Shown here piece after piece: positions 8,549 through 17,159 of a stretch of 51,594 nt of DNA. Under the pieces are notes generated by a model that did no database searches, was not told the origin of the DNA, and worked only from the letters and a program-made list of their open reading frames with translations. How positions within the stretch are numbered: position 1 is the first letter of the stretch; every line of letters starts with the position of its first letter. This DNA is from an uncultured Prevotella sp. (lineage in GTDB: Bacteria > Bacteroidota > Bacteroidia > Bacteroidales > Bacteroidaceae): positions 1 through 51,594 of the forward strand of contig USDT01000018.1 of assembly GCA_900553465.1 (NCBI GenBank), read 5' to 3'. The position numbers and the translations under genes are program-made.

Positions 8549-9697
8549 TTATCTGTTGCCGTACATTTGTTCGTAATATTTCTGATAGTCGCCGCTTGTC
8601 ACGTCCTTTATCCAGTCCTGGTGTTCCAGATTCCAGCGTATTGTTTTCACAATGCCGTCGGCGAATTTTGTCTCCGGATACCATCCCAATTCGTTCTTTA
8701 TCTTTGTCGGATCGATAGCATAGCGCTGGTCGTGTCCCAGTCGGTCGGCCACAAATGTGATGAGATCGTCGTTTATCCAGTCTATTCTTATGTTGCCGTT
8801 CTTGTCGATTTCTTGTTTCTTGAGTACTTTCCTAAGTTCCGGCTCATTCTCCATCATGTCGTGGATAGTCTTTATTGTGAGTTTCACGATGTCGATGTTC
8901 TTCATCTCATTGTGTCCACCTACGTTGTAAACCTGTCCGTCACGTCCTTCACGCACCACGAGGTCGATGGCTTTGCAGTGGTCTTCCACGTATAGCCAGT
9001 CGCGTACATTCTCTCCTTTTCCGTAAACAGGGAGCTTCTTTCCTTCCAATATGTTGTTGATGATAAGCGGAATGAGCTTCTCCGGGAAGTGGTAAGGACC
9101 ATAGTTGTTTGAGCAACGTGTTATGGTGACAGGCATGTGGTAAGTGTCATGATAGGCCATTACGAAAAGATCGGCGCTTGTTTTTGATGCACTGTACGGG
9201 CTGTGCGGGCATAGCGGAGTCTCCTCAGTGAAGTAGCCTTCCGCACCGAGTGAACCGTAAACCTCATCGGTAGCGACCTGATGGAATCGTTTTCCTTCCT
9301 TCCATGTAGGATATCCGGCCTCATCCTTTCCTGTAACCCACGCTTTGCGTGCCGCGTCCAGAAGATTCTGTGTCCCAAGGATATTCACCGATAGGAACAG
9401 CTGTGGGTCCTCGATGCTGCGGTCAACATGGCTTTCGGCTGCAAAGTTTACAACATAGTCGATGTCGTTTTCGGCAAAGAGTTTGTCTGCGAGCTCCCTG
9501 TCTCTTATGTCACCACGTACAAAGAAACAACGCTCGTTGTCGATGTCGTCTTTTATAGTTCCGAGGTTTCCTGCGTAAGTCAGAAGATCTAGTACAATAA
9601 TCTTGATGTCCTCGTTTTTGTACTTTCTGTGAAGCAGGTACTTGATGAAGTTTGCACCAATGAATCCTGCGGCTCCTGTTACAAGATAAGTCTTCAT
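8549..9697 (-). CDS. rfbB: dTDP-glucose 4,6-dehydratase
   Basis: A 382-residue extended short-chain dehydrogenase. Seen: NAD-binding GAAGFIGANF (8-17), ESHVDRSI (88-95), catalytic T143-D144-E145 in HQVATDEVYGS, Y168 and K172 in PYSASK, and the RfbB-specific RCSNNYGPYHFPEKLIPL and NVRDWLYVEDH blocks. A C-terminal EIDKNGNIRIDWINDD insertion is typical of Bacteroidota RfbB. It converts dTDP-glucose to dTDP-4-keto-6-deoxyglucose, the shared precursor of dTDP-rhamnose and of the amino sugar implied by fdtA/fdtB downstream. rfbA, rfbC and rfbD are not in the window. Confidence 0.96.
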   Translation of the reverse strand: MKTYLVTGAAGFIGANFIKYLLHRKYKNEDIKIIVLDLLTYAGNLGTIKDDIDNERCFFVRGDIRDRELADKLFAENDIDYVVNFAAESHVDRSIEDPQLFLSVNILGTQNLLDAARKAWVTGKDEAGYPTWKEGKRFHQVATDEVYGSLGAEGYFTEETPLCPHSPYSASKTSADLFVMAYHDTYHMPVTITRCSNNYGPYHFPEKLIPLIINNILEGKKLPVYGKGENVRDWLYVEDHCKAIDLVVREGRDGQVYNVGGHNEMKNIDIVKLTIKTIHDMMENEPELRKVLKKQEIDKNGNIRIDWINDDLITFVADRLGHDQRYAIDPTKIKNELGWYPETKFADGIVKTIRWNLEHQDWIKDVTSGDYQKYYEQMYGNR

Positions 9698-9710
9698 GTT
9701 ATATATGTTT

Positions 9711-9905
9711 TTAATGATTTTGCTTTTTACGTTCGTGTCTCCAGAACAATAACAACTGGAAAATTATATAGTAAACGATTATTTCTGTCCATGTGTCGGC
9801 GTTAGTCTGCCATCCGCATATATGTCCGATTGCGGTAAGTATTGAAATAAGCACTCCTGTGGACAATAATAAGAGCAAAGCGTATTTTAATATCTTATTC
9901 ATCAT
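9711..9905 (-). CDS. Small two-helix membrane protein
   Basis: 64 residues with two hydrophobic helices (YALLLLLSTGVLISILTAIG, about 8-27, and WTEIIVYYIIFQLLLFW, about 39-55) and a basic C-terminus RHERKKQNH, giving a hairpin with the tail probably inside. Its start overlaps the phosphoesterase stop by 11 nt and it ends 13 nt before rfbB, which supports it as a genuine operon member. No family or function recognised. Confidence 0.65.
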   Translation of the reverse strand: MMNKILKYALLLLLSTGVLISILTAIGHICGWQTNADTWTEIIVYYIIFQLLLFWRHERKKQNH

Positions 9906-10419
9906 AACCGTTTTGTATCTTTTTACGCGGATCTGCCAGTGTGATGACTTCGCAATCTTTAAACTTACTGCCGTCTATGGTCAGCCTTATGAGTGTTCTG
10001 TCCACGTGCCATCCCTGCAGTCCTGCAGCTCCGGGATTGATGTGTAGCAGCCCGAGAGTATTGTCGTATTTTATTTTCAGTATATGTGAATGGCCGCTTA
10101 TGAACAGTTGTGGCGGAGAGGCATATATTTTACTTCTTATGCTCGGATCATACCGTCCGGGATATCCGCCGATGTGCTTCATCAGAACATCGACACTTTC
10201 GCATCTGAATCTGAGAATTTCCGGAAACATACGTCTAAGATCACCTCCGTCACAGTTGCCGCATACGGCACGTAGCGGGCGGAAGGCGGCTAACTTTTCT
10301 GCAAGCTCGGTAGAGCAGATATCTCCTGCATGCCATATTTCATCGCACGACTCGAAGTATTCCAGATATTTGTCGTCCCAATATGAGTGGGTGTCGCTGA
10401 TTATTCCTATCCTTTTCAT
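9895..10419 (-). CDS. YfcE/MJ0936-family metallophosphoesterase
   Basis: 174 residues with the complete calcineurin-like metal set: GIISDTHSYWDD (D-x-H), WHAGDI (GD), CGNCDGGD (GN, with the usual GNHD reduced to GNCD as in YfcE/MJ0936 enzymes), and ISGHSH near the C-terminus followed by NPGA. Soluble, with no signal peptide. Probably a cytoplasmic phosphodiesterase; substrate unknown. First gene of a three-gene unit with the small membrane protein and rfbB. A strong TAnnTTTG promoter lies 54 nt upstream. Confidence 0.92.
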   Translation of the reverse strand: MKRIGIISDTHSYWDDKYLEYFESCDEIWHAGDICSTELAEKLAAFRPLRAVCGNCDGGDLRRMFPEILRFRCESVDVLMKHIGGYPGRYDPSIRSKIYASPPQLFISGHSHILKIKYDNTLGLLHINPGAAGLQGWHVDRTLIRLTIDGSKFKDCEVITLADPRKKIQNGYDE

Positions 10420-10472
10420 TGCAATCGGACTGTTCGGAAAACAGTCATGACACGGTTCTGTATCTTACAATG

Positions 10473-10503
10473 CAAAGATAGTGATATTATTTAAATGTAG
10501 CAA
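10473..10503 (-). promoter_or_regulatory. Promoter of phosphoesterase-rfbB operon
   Basis: On the minus strand TTG (10501-10503), 20 bp, then TATCTTTG (10473-10480), matching the Bacteroidota sigma-ABfr consensus TTG/TAnnTTTG. Predicted start near 10467, about 48 nt before the ATG. Confidence 0.7.
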
Positions 10504-10561
10504 ACATGTATTTTGTTTTTATCCCTGTCATCTAGGTTATCCGATGGAGATACATCTTGGA

Positions 10562-11530
10562 TTATGTTCCTTGCAATGCTATCTCGGCCTTCTGGCAAAG
10601 GAAAACGAGAAGCAGAGTCATCGCAATGGCCGTGAGTGAGTAAGTGTAGAAGCTGAAACCGGCGAATTGGCTTAGATAGTTTATCGCCGGCTCCTCAAGA
10701 AAATAGAACAGTATGCTGTTTGTTCCGATGTATCTGAGCAGACGGTTGTCGATGTTCACATATCGTATGATGCTTATTGCGATGACAGTGAACAGCAGGC
10801 TTGATATTGTCGGATTGGGATGGAAATACTGCAGTAATGCTAACAATATGGCGCATGGCAATATGAGATATATCGGCCGGATATTCTTTAGTTTGTCGTA
10901 AGAGATGGCGACGAGCATCCCGAACGGAAAGTTGAGTACTGTGATAAACCACCAGAGGTTGGCCTTTAATATAAAGTTCGCCACGCAATAATATGCTACA
11001 CACACTGCCGTGACTACAGCTACGCATGTGCGTGGACTTCTGAATGTATTGAATATGAGTATAGAAACGGTGTAAAGTCCTATTATGACTTTATAGAACC
11101 ATGCCTCATTGTCGGGTGGTATGTCAAGTGAAAGAAACGAAGTGAAAAGCTGTGGTGTCAGTTGTTTTGCGTCAAACAGTATGTATATAGCAAGGCTTAT
11201 TGCCCATAACCACAGAAATGGTATGAACAGCTTTACTACCTTGTTCCTTATGTATGTTTTGCTGATAGGTCGGTTGCGTAACAATGAGAAAAACATTCCG
11301 AAGTCGGAAAGAAACAGAAAAACACCGGTGCCGTCATATCCCCACGACCATCCTATGTCGAGAAATCTGAGCCAACTGTCTGTGTGGCATTGCGGCATGT
11401 CTATGGCGCTGAGATATGTGTGGTGCACGATTATCATTATCATGCACACACCTCTCAATGCATAGGTATCATTTTTCTCCAGCAAATTGTGCTCGTTGCT
11501 GCAGATATGTGTTTTGTGTCGTTCTGGCAT
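10562..11530 (-). CDS. Acyltransferase family 3 (OafA/WecH-like) membrane protein
   Basis: 322 residues with about ten TM helices. The family opening is present: ALRGVCMIMIIVHHTYL contains the RG and the catalytic HH, preceded by a hydrophilic segment. Later GYDGTGVFLFLSDFGMFFSLL is the usual G-x-x-G-V-x-x-F-F-x-x-S-G block with a D in place of the final G. These inner-membrane enzymes transfer acetyl or other acyl groups to surface sugars or lipids. It follows the kinase gene by 57 nt on the same strand and may be the last gene of the MATE operon. Acceptor unknown. Confidence 0.85.
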   Translation of the reverse strand: MPERHKTHICSNEHNLLEKNDTYALRGVCMIMIIVHHTYLSAIDMPQCHTDSWLRFLDIGWSWGYDGTGVFLFLSDFGMFFSLLRNRPISKTYIRNKVVKLFIPFLWLWAISLAIYILFDAKQLTPQLFTSFLSLDIPPDNEAWFYKVIIGLYTVSILIFNTFRSPRTCVAVVTAVCVAYYCVANFILKANLWWFITVLNFPFGMLVAISYDKLKNIRPIYLILPCAILLALLQYFHPNPTISSLLFTVIAISIIRYVNIDNRLLRYIGTNSILFYFLEEPAINYLSQFAGFSFYTYSLTAIAMTLLLVFLCQKAEIALQGT

Positions 11531-11587
11531 AAGCGGGAGCGGATGACAAAAAACATTCTTTTCTTTCCTTAAGGAAAAGGCAGAATC

Positions 11588-12211
11588 TTACAGTCCGAGT
11601 TTCTGTTTGATGAAGTCCTTTATCAGTTCCTCGGTCTTCTCCATTCCGAGTATGCTTGAGTTTATGCACAGATCGTACGACGCGCAGTAACCCCACTTCT
11701 TGCCAGTGTAATAATTGTAGTATGTGGAGCGTTCGCTTTCTCTGTCATTTATTATTTTCATGGCAGTTTCAGCCCCACATCCATGTCTTTTTGCCACGCG
11801 CTCTATTCTTTCGTCAAGATCGGCTGTAATGAATATGTTCACGGTGTTCTCAAATTCACGCAGCACATAATCTGCGCAACGTCCTACGAAGACACACGAA
11901 CTTTCCTGCGCCGCCTTGCGTATTGCATCGCTCTGAAACTGGAACAGACTCTCCTGAGACAGCCGGTTGTTGTAGAAACTTGAGCCTGAGAGGAAGGGCA
12001 TGTGGGCATAGAAGAATGATTTGAGAAAACCCTTCTGTTCGTCGTTCTGTTCGAAAAATTTCTCGCAGAAGCCACTCTCTTTGGCTGCAAGGTTCAGCAG
12101 TTCTTTGTCATAGAACTTGCATCCGAAGTCTTTGGCAAGCATCGAAGCGATGATGCGTCCGCCGCTTCCGAGCTGACGGCCAACATTTATTATTATCTTT
12201 TTGTCATCCAT
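11588..12211 (-). CDS. Cytidylate-kinase-like family protein
   Basis: 207 residues of the Cytidylate_kin2 (PF13189) type. N-terminal IIINVGRQLGSGGRIIASMLAKDFGCKFYDKELLNLAAKESG carries the family's modified P-loop (GRQLGSGG). VFVGRCADYVLRE and VNIFITADLDERIERVAKRHG follow, then DRESERSTYYNYYTGKKWG, the Arg-rich lid. The family's substrates are poorly known; it is not the housekeeping Cmk. Its start overlaps the MATE stop by 8 nt, so the two are translationally coupled, an association often seen in Bacteroidota and Firmicutes. Confidence 0.88.
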   Translation of the reverse strand: MDDKKIIINVGRQLGSGGRIIASMLAKDFGCKFYDKELLNLAAKESGFCEKFFEQNDEQKGFLKSFFYAHMPFLSGSSFYNNRLSQESLFQFQSDAIRKAAQESSCVFVGRCADYVLREFENTVNIFITADLDERIERVAKRHGCGAETAMKIINDRESERSTYYNYYTGKKWGYCASYDLCINSSILGMEKTEELIKDFIKQKLGL

Positions 12212-13571
12212 TTGTGAGCTCTCTATGTTGTTTCATGAATTTTTTCATATATACGGCCATTATCCATGCAGCTACTACTGCGGCCAGTGCGTCAGACGCC
12301 GGCATGGCGTACCATACTCCGTCTATTCCGAATATAGGAGGCAGAATGATGAGCAGCGGCAGCAGGAATAATAATTGTCTTGACAGTGAAAGGAATATAC
12401 TTATCTTGGCTTTTCCTATACTCTGGAAGAAGTTGGTCACCACCATCTGATAACCTACTATCGGAAACATCATCATGATGGTACGTATGCCTCGTGCCGA
12501 CATGCCGATGAGTGTGGTGTCTGTGGTGAAAAGCCTTGCGCACAATTCTGGTATTATCATTGCAATGGCAAATCCGGTGGTCATGATGATGGTCGCCGCT
12601 ATCACTGCATATTTGAGAACACGCAACATTCGGTCGAGCTGCTGCGAACCGTAGTTGTAACCGGCGATAGGTTGCATGCCCTGGTTCAATCCCATGTTGA
12701 TCATCACAAAGATGAAGGCCACGCGGTTGGCTATGCCGTAGGCTCCTACTGCAAGGTCACCCCCGTATTTCACCAGACTGTTGTTTATGAATATCACGAT
12801 GATGCATGCGCATACGTTCATGGAGAATGGCGACAGACCTATGGCTATGATATTCCTTGCAATGTCGTGGTCGGGACGGTATATGCCTCTGTGCAGATGG
12901 AGCGGTTCTTTCTTATCGCTCAGTATACGCATCTGCCATATTAACGCTACTATCTGCGAAAGGATTGTGGCGTAGGCTGCTCCGCGTATTCCGAGTTCGA
13001 ACACCCAAATGAAAATTGGGTCGAGAATCGCGTTCAGTACCACGGTGATAATTGTCATGTACATGGCTTGTTTGGGCTTGCCTATGGCGCGCAGAATGGC
13101 GTTCATGCCGTAGAACATCTGGCTGAAGACATTTGCTGCAAGAATGACAGTCATGTAGTCGCGAGCATAAGGAAGTGTCTGAGCACTTGCGCCAAAGAAG
13201 CGGAGAATAGGGTCGAGGAACAGAAGACTCACCAATCCTACGGCAATACCGATGACCGTGTTGAGTGTCACGTTGTTGCCGAGAATGCGCTCTGCCGTCT
13301 TGTAGTCCTTCTGGCCGAGTTTTACAGACAGATAAGTTGATGCACCGATACCTATGGCAGCGCCGAAGGCTGCTGTGAGGTTCATGAAAGGAAATGTAAT
13401 AGCCAGTCCTGATATGGCCATGGCTCCCACGCCCTGCCCGATGAATATGCTGTCAACCATATTGTAGAGCGAGGCAGCCGTCATTGCTATGATGGCAGGG
13501 AGGGCATACTGCATGAGCAGTTTGCCGACTGGTTTGGTGCCTAATTCTAAAGTTGCTTGTTTATTATCCAT
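12204..13571 (-). CDS. MATE-family multidrug/sodium antiporter
   Basis: 455 residues with twelve predicted TM helices in two MatE halves (about 12-215 and 235-445). Typical blocks are LPAIIAMTAASLYNMVDSIFIGQGVG at the start, MNLTAAFGAAIGIGASTYLSVKLGQKD, GMNAILRAIGKPKQAMYMTIITVVLNAILDPIFIW and NMGLNQGMQPIAGYNYGSQ. The GxG/PxxNxxLDP pattern fits the DinF-like/MepA group of cation-driven drug exporters. It is the first gene of its transcription unit, coupled to the kinase-like gene. Substrate cannot be read. Confidence 0.93.
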   Translation of the reverse strand: MDNKQATLELGTKPVGKLLMQYALPAIIAMTAASLYNMVDSIFIGQGVGAMAISGLAITFPFMNLTAAFGAAIGIGASTYLSVKLGQKDYKTAERILGNNVTLNTVIGIAVGLVSLLFLDPILRFFGASAQTLPYARDYMTVILAANVFSQMFYGMNAILRAIGKPKQAMYMTIITVVLNAILDPIFIWVFELGIRGAAYATILSQIVALIWQMRILSDKKEPLHLHRGIYRPDHDIARNIIAIGLSPFSMNVCACIIVIFINNSLVKYGGDLAVGAYGIANRVAFIFVMINMGLNQGMQPIAGYNYGSQQLDRMLRVLKYAVIAATIIMTTGFAIAMIIPELCARLFTTDTTLIGMSARGIRTIMMMFPIVGYQMVVTNFFQSIGKAKISIFLSLSRQLLFLLPLLIILPPIFGIDGVWYAMPASDALAAVVAAWIMAVYMKKFMKQHRELTNG

Positions 13572-13587
13572 AATTAAAAATCCGATG

Positions 13588-13616
13588 CAAAGTTACTTCA
13601 AATTGGAGAGATACAA
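13588..13616 (-). promoter_or_regulatory. Promoter of MATE operon
   Basis: Minus strand TTG (13614-13616), 18 bp, TAACTTTG (13588-13595). The predicted start near 13582 leaves a very short leader before the ATG at 13571. Confidence 0.65.
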
Positions 13617-13810
13617 AACAAAAAAGCGTTGTTTTTTCGGCCTGTTCCGCTCATTTCGTGATACATTCCGGGTGTATCTGCGTATAGTGTATGTGTGTTT
13701 TGGGATTGTGTGAAGCCGGAAAGTGACAACGGTAGTGCGTTGCATAAATATGTAGAAAATTGTGTTGATTATTGCGTACATATGCAATACGAACTTCAAA
13801 TTGAAGCTGT

Positions 13811-13844
13811 GTTTGCGTACGGAAGTCCATTCGGATGCAAATAC
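13811..13844. repeat. Degenerate copy of the ATTTGCG hairpin module
   Basis: GTTTGCGTACGG ... GGATGCAAATACTCG matches 37072-37110 (ATTTGCGTC ... GCGCAAATACTCG) in order and spacing, with the stem TTTGC/GCAAA kept. It lies about 95 bp left of the 22-bp array at 13939, so 13800-14060 looks like a worn partial copy of the composite element without the polyA stem-loop module. Confidence 0.6.
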
Positions 13845-13938
13845 TCGAATTTTAAGATGTTATGTGCCTGGTTGAAAGTCTGAAATTTGAGTGCGTTAAA
13901 AGAGCGTCTGACATCGTGTGGCTTTGTGGAAAAGGCTG

Positions 13939-14055
13939 TTTTGCATCGTAGAAAAGCCTTTTTCGCATGCTGATATGGGCTGTATGGAGTGATGAAGAAG
14001 GCCGTATGGCATGTCGGAATGGCCTTTATTATGCCAGACCGCCGGACCATTGTCT
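13939..14055. repeat. 22-bp periodic array (array A)
   Basis: Landmarks TTTTGCA (13939), TTTCGCA (13961), TATGGAG (13983), TATGGCA (14005) and TATTATG (14027) fall exactly 22 bp apart. Unit cores include GATATGGGCTGTATGG and AAGGCCGTATGGCATG. The spacer 13617-14340 contains no gene I can support; the open frames across it change with the repeat phase and have no homology that I recognise. A small perfect inverted repeat TCCAAT-TGT-ATTGGA lies at 14184-14198. Confidence 0.7.
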
Positions 14056-14340
14056 GTATGGAACAGAAAAACGTGCGGCCGGATATCTCTTTCCTGTTTT
14101 ATTATCTGTTTTTTCGTTGCTTATCGTTTTTTATCTTGCAAAAACTATATGTCCGTATTTTTTTCTTTTAGAAGTACTAAATATCCAATTGTATTGGAAT
14201 CTTCTTCAGTGGCGTTCTGTCTTGAATCAGGAATGTGAACGGGCGTGCAGCGGTGCGGAACAAGGTATTGTTTTATGAGAAAAAACAAATGTTGAAACTA
14301 TAAAATGCGACGGAAAAGTCCGATAGTTGAGAATATTTTA

Positions 14341-14348
14341 TACTTTTG
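14341..14348 (+). promoter_or_regulatory. -7 element upstream of xseA
   Basis: TACTTTTG matches TAnnTTTG. No well-spaced TTG lies near -33. The predicted start is near 14354, downstream of the most upstream in-frame ATG (14346), so translation must begin later. Confidence 0.5.
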
Positions 14349-14432
14349 CATAATATGAGCCGTCTTCTGCATAGACAGATGAAAGCACGGCCTGCATATA
14401 AAACAGACAAACAGAAAAGTACGTTTTGCCAG

Positions 14433-15749
14433 ATGATAAGTGCTCTTACCTTATATGAGTTGAACAATATTGTGTCGGAAGTCATCAGTTCAGTGATGTC
14501 CGAGGAATATTGGGTGGAGGCCGAGATTTCGGAGCTGCGCGTGGTTCATGGCCACTGCTACATGGAACTTGTCCAGAAGGCTGAGGACACGAAGACGCCT
14601 GTTGCCCGCTCGTCGGCAAAATGCTGGCGCACTTATTGGACACTTGTACGTACGGCCTTCGAACGTGTCACAGGACGCGAACTTTGTGCCGGAATGAAGG
14701 TTATGATGCGTGTGCATGCCGACTTTCACGAGGCTTACGGCTTTTCGTGGATTGTCACCGATATAAACCCCGAATATACGCTTGGTGACATAGCGCGCCG
14801 TCGCCGCGAGATAATAGCACAATTGAAGGAAGAAGGTGTGCTGGAGTTGCAGAAAGAACTCGTGTTGCCACTCTTTACGCAGCGTGTTGCCGTCATCTCG
14901 AGCGACAATGCGGCAGGATATGACGATTTCTGCAACCAGTTGCATGGCAACGACAAGGGACTGGCTTTCTCCGTAAAGCTTTTCCGCGCCGTGATGCAGG
15001 GAGAGACAACGGAAAGCAGTGTCATTGGAGCTTTGGATGCTATATACTCACAGGTCGACAAGTTCGACGTGGTGGTTATAATAAGAGGTGGCGGTGCCAC
15101 AAGCGATCTGTCGGGTTTCGATACGCTCAGTCTTGCGGAGAACGTAGCCAACTTCCCTCTGCCGATAATAGTAGGCATCGGTCACAACAGAGATGAGAGT
15201 GTGCTGGACATTGTGGCCAACCAGAGTGTGAAGACTCCCACGGCGGCTGCTACTTTCCTTGTGGACCGTCTGGCTGCGGTGGCTGCGCGTGTGGACAGCG
15301 CGGCGTCGTATGTCTCAAAATATGCGCTGGACAGGATAGAACGTGAGAACAGTCGCATGAAGTATCTTTCCACGGTGCTGCCCTCGCTTTATGCGGCGGT
15401 GAAAAGCCGGGAAATGTCGCGGATCACGCAGTTGCGCGACAGTCTTTATGTGGCCGTGAGACAGACTACGGCTGACGCAAAAGCCGCTCTTGATGCCATG
15501 CCCATGCGTCTGGCCGGTGCCGTACGTCAGAATCTGACGGCAGAGCGTCATCGTCTGGAAATGCTCGGACAACGTACGGCGGCGGTCGATCCGCAGCGCA
15601 TGTTGTCGCGTGGTTACAGTATCACTCTGCACGATGGCCGGGCTGTGACAGCTGCATCGGCGCTGCGTGAGGGCGATACGCTTGAGACGCTTTTGGCCGA
15701 CGGGCGTGTGATATCCAAGGTTGACAGAATTTCAAAAAACAAAAGATAG
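14433..15749 (+). CDS. xseA: Exodeoxyribonuclease VII large subunit
   Basis: About 438 residues from the ATG at 14433. An open frame extends up to 14346, but the -7 box at 14341 overlaps that extension and family members begin near LTLYELNN. The N-terminal OB fold (EYWVEAEISELRVVHGHCYMELVQ) is followed by the catalytic XseA domain with VAVISSDNAAGYDDF, DVVVIIRGGGATSDLSGFD and IIVGIGHNRDESVLDIVANQSVKTPTAAATFLVDRL, all diagnostic. A helical region and the C-terminal RMLSRGYSITLHDGRAV block complete it. With XseB it degrades single-stranded DNA bidirectionally in repair. xseB begins 6 nt later. Confidence 0.95.
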   Translation: MISALTLYELNNIVSEVISSVMSEEYWVEAEISELRVVHGHCYMELVQKAEDTKTPVARSSAKCWRTYWTLVRTAFERVTGRELCAGMKVMMRVHADFHEAYGFSWIVTDINPEYTLGDIARRRREIIAQLKEEGVLELQKELVLPLFTQRVAVISSDNAAGYDDFCNQLHGNDKGLAFSVKLFRAVMQGETTESSVIGALDAIYSQVDKFDVVVIIRGGGATSDLSGFDTLSLAENVANFPLPIIVGIGHNRDESVLDIVANQSVKTPTAAATFLVDRLAAVAARVDSAASYVSKYALDRIERENSRMKYLSTVLPSLYAAVKSREMSRITQLRDSLYVAVRQTTADAKAALDAMPMRLAGAVRQNLTAERHRLEMLGQRTAAVDPQRMLSRGYSITLHDGRAVTAASALREGDTLETLLADGRVISKVDRISKNKR

Positions 15750-15755
15750 AATTTT

Positions 15756-15953
15756 ATGGCAAAGGAAACACTGAAATACGAGGAGGCGATGGCACGCCTT
15801 GAGAATATTGTCTCGGACATGGAGAACGGCAATCTCGACATGGATTCGCTCTGCGAGAAGGTGAAGACCGCGCAGAAACTCATAAAGATGTGTCGCGACA
15901 AGCTCACCCGTACGGACGAGGAGATAAAGAAAATACTGACAGACAATCAGTGA
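15756..15953 (+). CDS. xseB: Exodeoxyribonuclease VII small subunit
   Basis: 65 residues, the usual length. The motif YEEAMARLENIVSDMENGNLDMDSLCEKVKTAQKLIKMCRDKL is the XseB helical hairpin that binds the large subunit. It lies 6 nt after xseA. Cytoplasmic. A weak hairpin CCGGAT/ATCCGG at 15961-15989, followed by CCATTTTG, may end the operon. Confidence 0.95.
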   Translation: MAKETLKYEEAMARLENIVSDMENGNLDMDSLCEKVKTAQKLIKMCRDKLTRTDEEIKKILTDNQ

Positions 15954-16009
15954 ACACAGACCGGATCGGCTCTATTTTATAGCATCCGGCCATTTTGTGT
16001 GACATTTTG

Positions 16010-16040
16010 TTGCAGAAGAATATTTTTATTGCTAATTTTG
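16010..16040 (+). promoter_or_regulatory. Promoter of ilvE
   Basis: TTG (16010-16012), 20 bp, TAATTTTG (16033-16040). Predicted start near 16046, about 40 nt before the ATG at 16087. Confidence 0.65.
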
Positions 16041-16086
16041 TCTTTTGGTTATTTCATTATATGAGATATATAAATAATTCATTGTT

Positions 16087-17109
16087 ATGAAAGATATAGA
16101 TTGGTCATCTTTGTCGTTCGGATATGTTCCGACCGACTATAACGTGCGTTGTTGCTATAACAACGGCAAGTGGGGAGAGATTGAAGTTTGTTCAGACGAA
16201 TATCTGAAACTGCATATGGCAGCCACCTGCCTCCACTACGGACAGGAGGCTTTCGAAGGTCTGAAGGCTTTCCGCTGCCCGGACGGAAAAGTGAGAGTGT
16301 TCCGTATGGAAGAGAATGCTGCCCGTCTGCAGAGCACATGCCGTGGAATCATGATGCCGGAAGTGCCGACAGAACTGTTCTGCGAGATGGTGAAGAAGGT
16401 GGTGCGTCTCAATCAGGAATACATCCCGACATACGAGAGCGGTGCGTCGCTCTACATTCGTCCGCTGCTCATCGGTACCACAGCCCAGGTGGGCGTGCAT
16501 CCTGCAACGGAATACATGTTCCTGATATTCGTGACTCCGGTGGGTCCGTACTTCAAAGGCGGATTCTCGACCAATCCTTATGTCATCATACGCGATTACG
16601 ATCGCTCAGCTCCGCTCGGCACTGGTATATATAAGGTTGGCGGCAACTATGCGGCATCGCTGAAGGCAAACGCCATCGCACATGAGAAGGGATATGCCTG
16701 CGAATTCTATCTCGACGCCAAGGAGAAGAAATACATGGACGAGTGTGGCGCGGCCAACTTCTTCGGTATAAAGAACAATACGTATGTCACACCTAAGTCT
16801 ACATCCATACTTCCGAGCATAACAAACAAGAGTCTTATGCAGTTGGCACGTGACTACGGCATGACCGTTGAACAGCGTCAGATACCGGAAGAGGAGCTCG
16901 AGACATTCGAGGAGGCAGGAGCATGCGGAACAGCTGCTGTCATCAGTCCTATATCCTACATTGACGATCTGGACACTGGTAAGCGCTACGTATTCAGCAA
17001 GGACGGTCAGCCTGGGCCTGTTTCAAAGAAGCTGTACGACCATCTGCGCGGCATACAGTACGGCACTGAAGAGGACAAGCACGGCTGGACAACTGTCGTG
17101 ATAGGCTGA
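16087..17109 (+). CDS. ilvE: Branched-chain amino acid aminotransferase
   Basis: 340 residues, PLP fold type IV. Seen: LHYGQEAFEGLKAFRCPDGKVRVFRMEENAARLQ (49-82), RPLLIGTTAQVGVHPATEYMFLIFVTPVGPY (125-155), the PLP lysine K183 in GTGIYKVGGNYAASL, and the family tail EFYLDAKEKKYMDECGAANFF and EEAGACGTAAVISPI. It interconverts Leu, Ile and Val with their 2-oxo acids using glutamate/2-oxoglutarate in the cytoplasm. Own promoter at 16010-16040; ferritin follows after 50 nt. Confidence 0.95.
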   Translation: MKDIDWSSLSFGYVPTDYNVRCCYNNGKWGEIEVCSDEYLKLHMAATCLHYGQEAFEGLKAFRCPDGKVRVFRMEENAARLQSTCRGIMMPEVPTELFCEMVKKVVRLNQEYIPTYESGASLYIRPLLIGTTAQVGVHPATEYMFLIFVTPVGPYFKGGFSTNPYVIIRDYDRSAPLGTGIYKVGGNYAASLKANAIAHEKGYACEFYLDAKEKKYMDECGAANFFGIKNNTYVTPKSTSILPSITNKSLMQLARDYGMTVEQRQIPEEELETFEEAGACGTAAVISPISYIDDLDTGKRYVFSKDGQPGPVSKKLYDHLRGIQYGTEEDKHGWTTVVIG

Positions 17110-17159
17110 TGCAGAAAACAGAAAGAAATAAAGTCTAACTTTAAAAATATAAAAGAATT

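Noticed and set aside
13939..14055. CRISPR-like repeat array
   Set aside because: Units are head-to-tail 22-mers without spacers between them, each unit differs from the next, and no cas genes are nearby.
14184..14198. Operator at TCCAAT-TGT-ATTGGA
   Set aside because: Short inverted repeat in A/T-rich DNA, over 140 bp from the nearest promoter; expected by chance.
13967..14278. 103-codon plus-strand open frame
   Set aside because: It runs through a 22-bp array whose phase changes the reading frame, starts with no promoter or homology, and continues into A/T-rich spacer.
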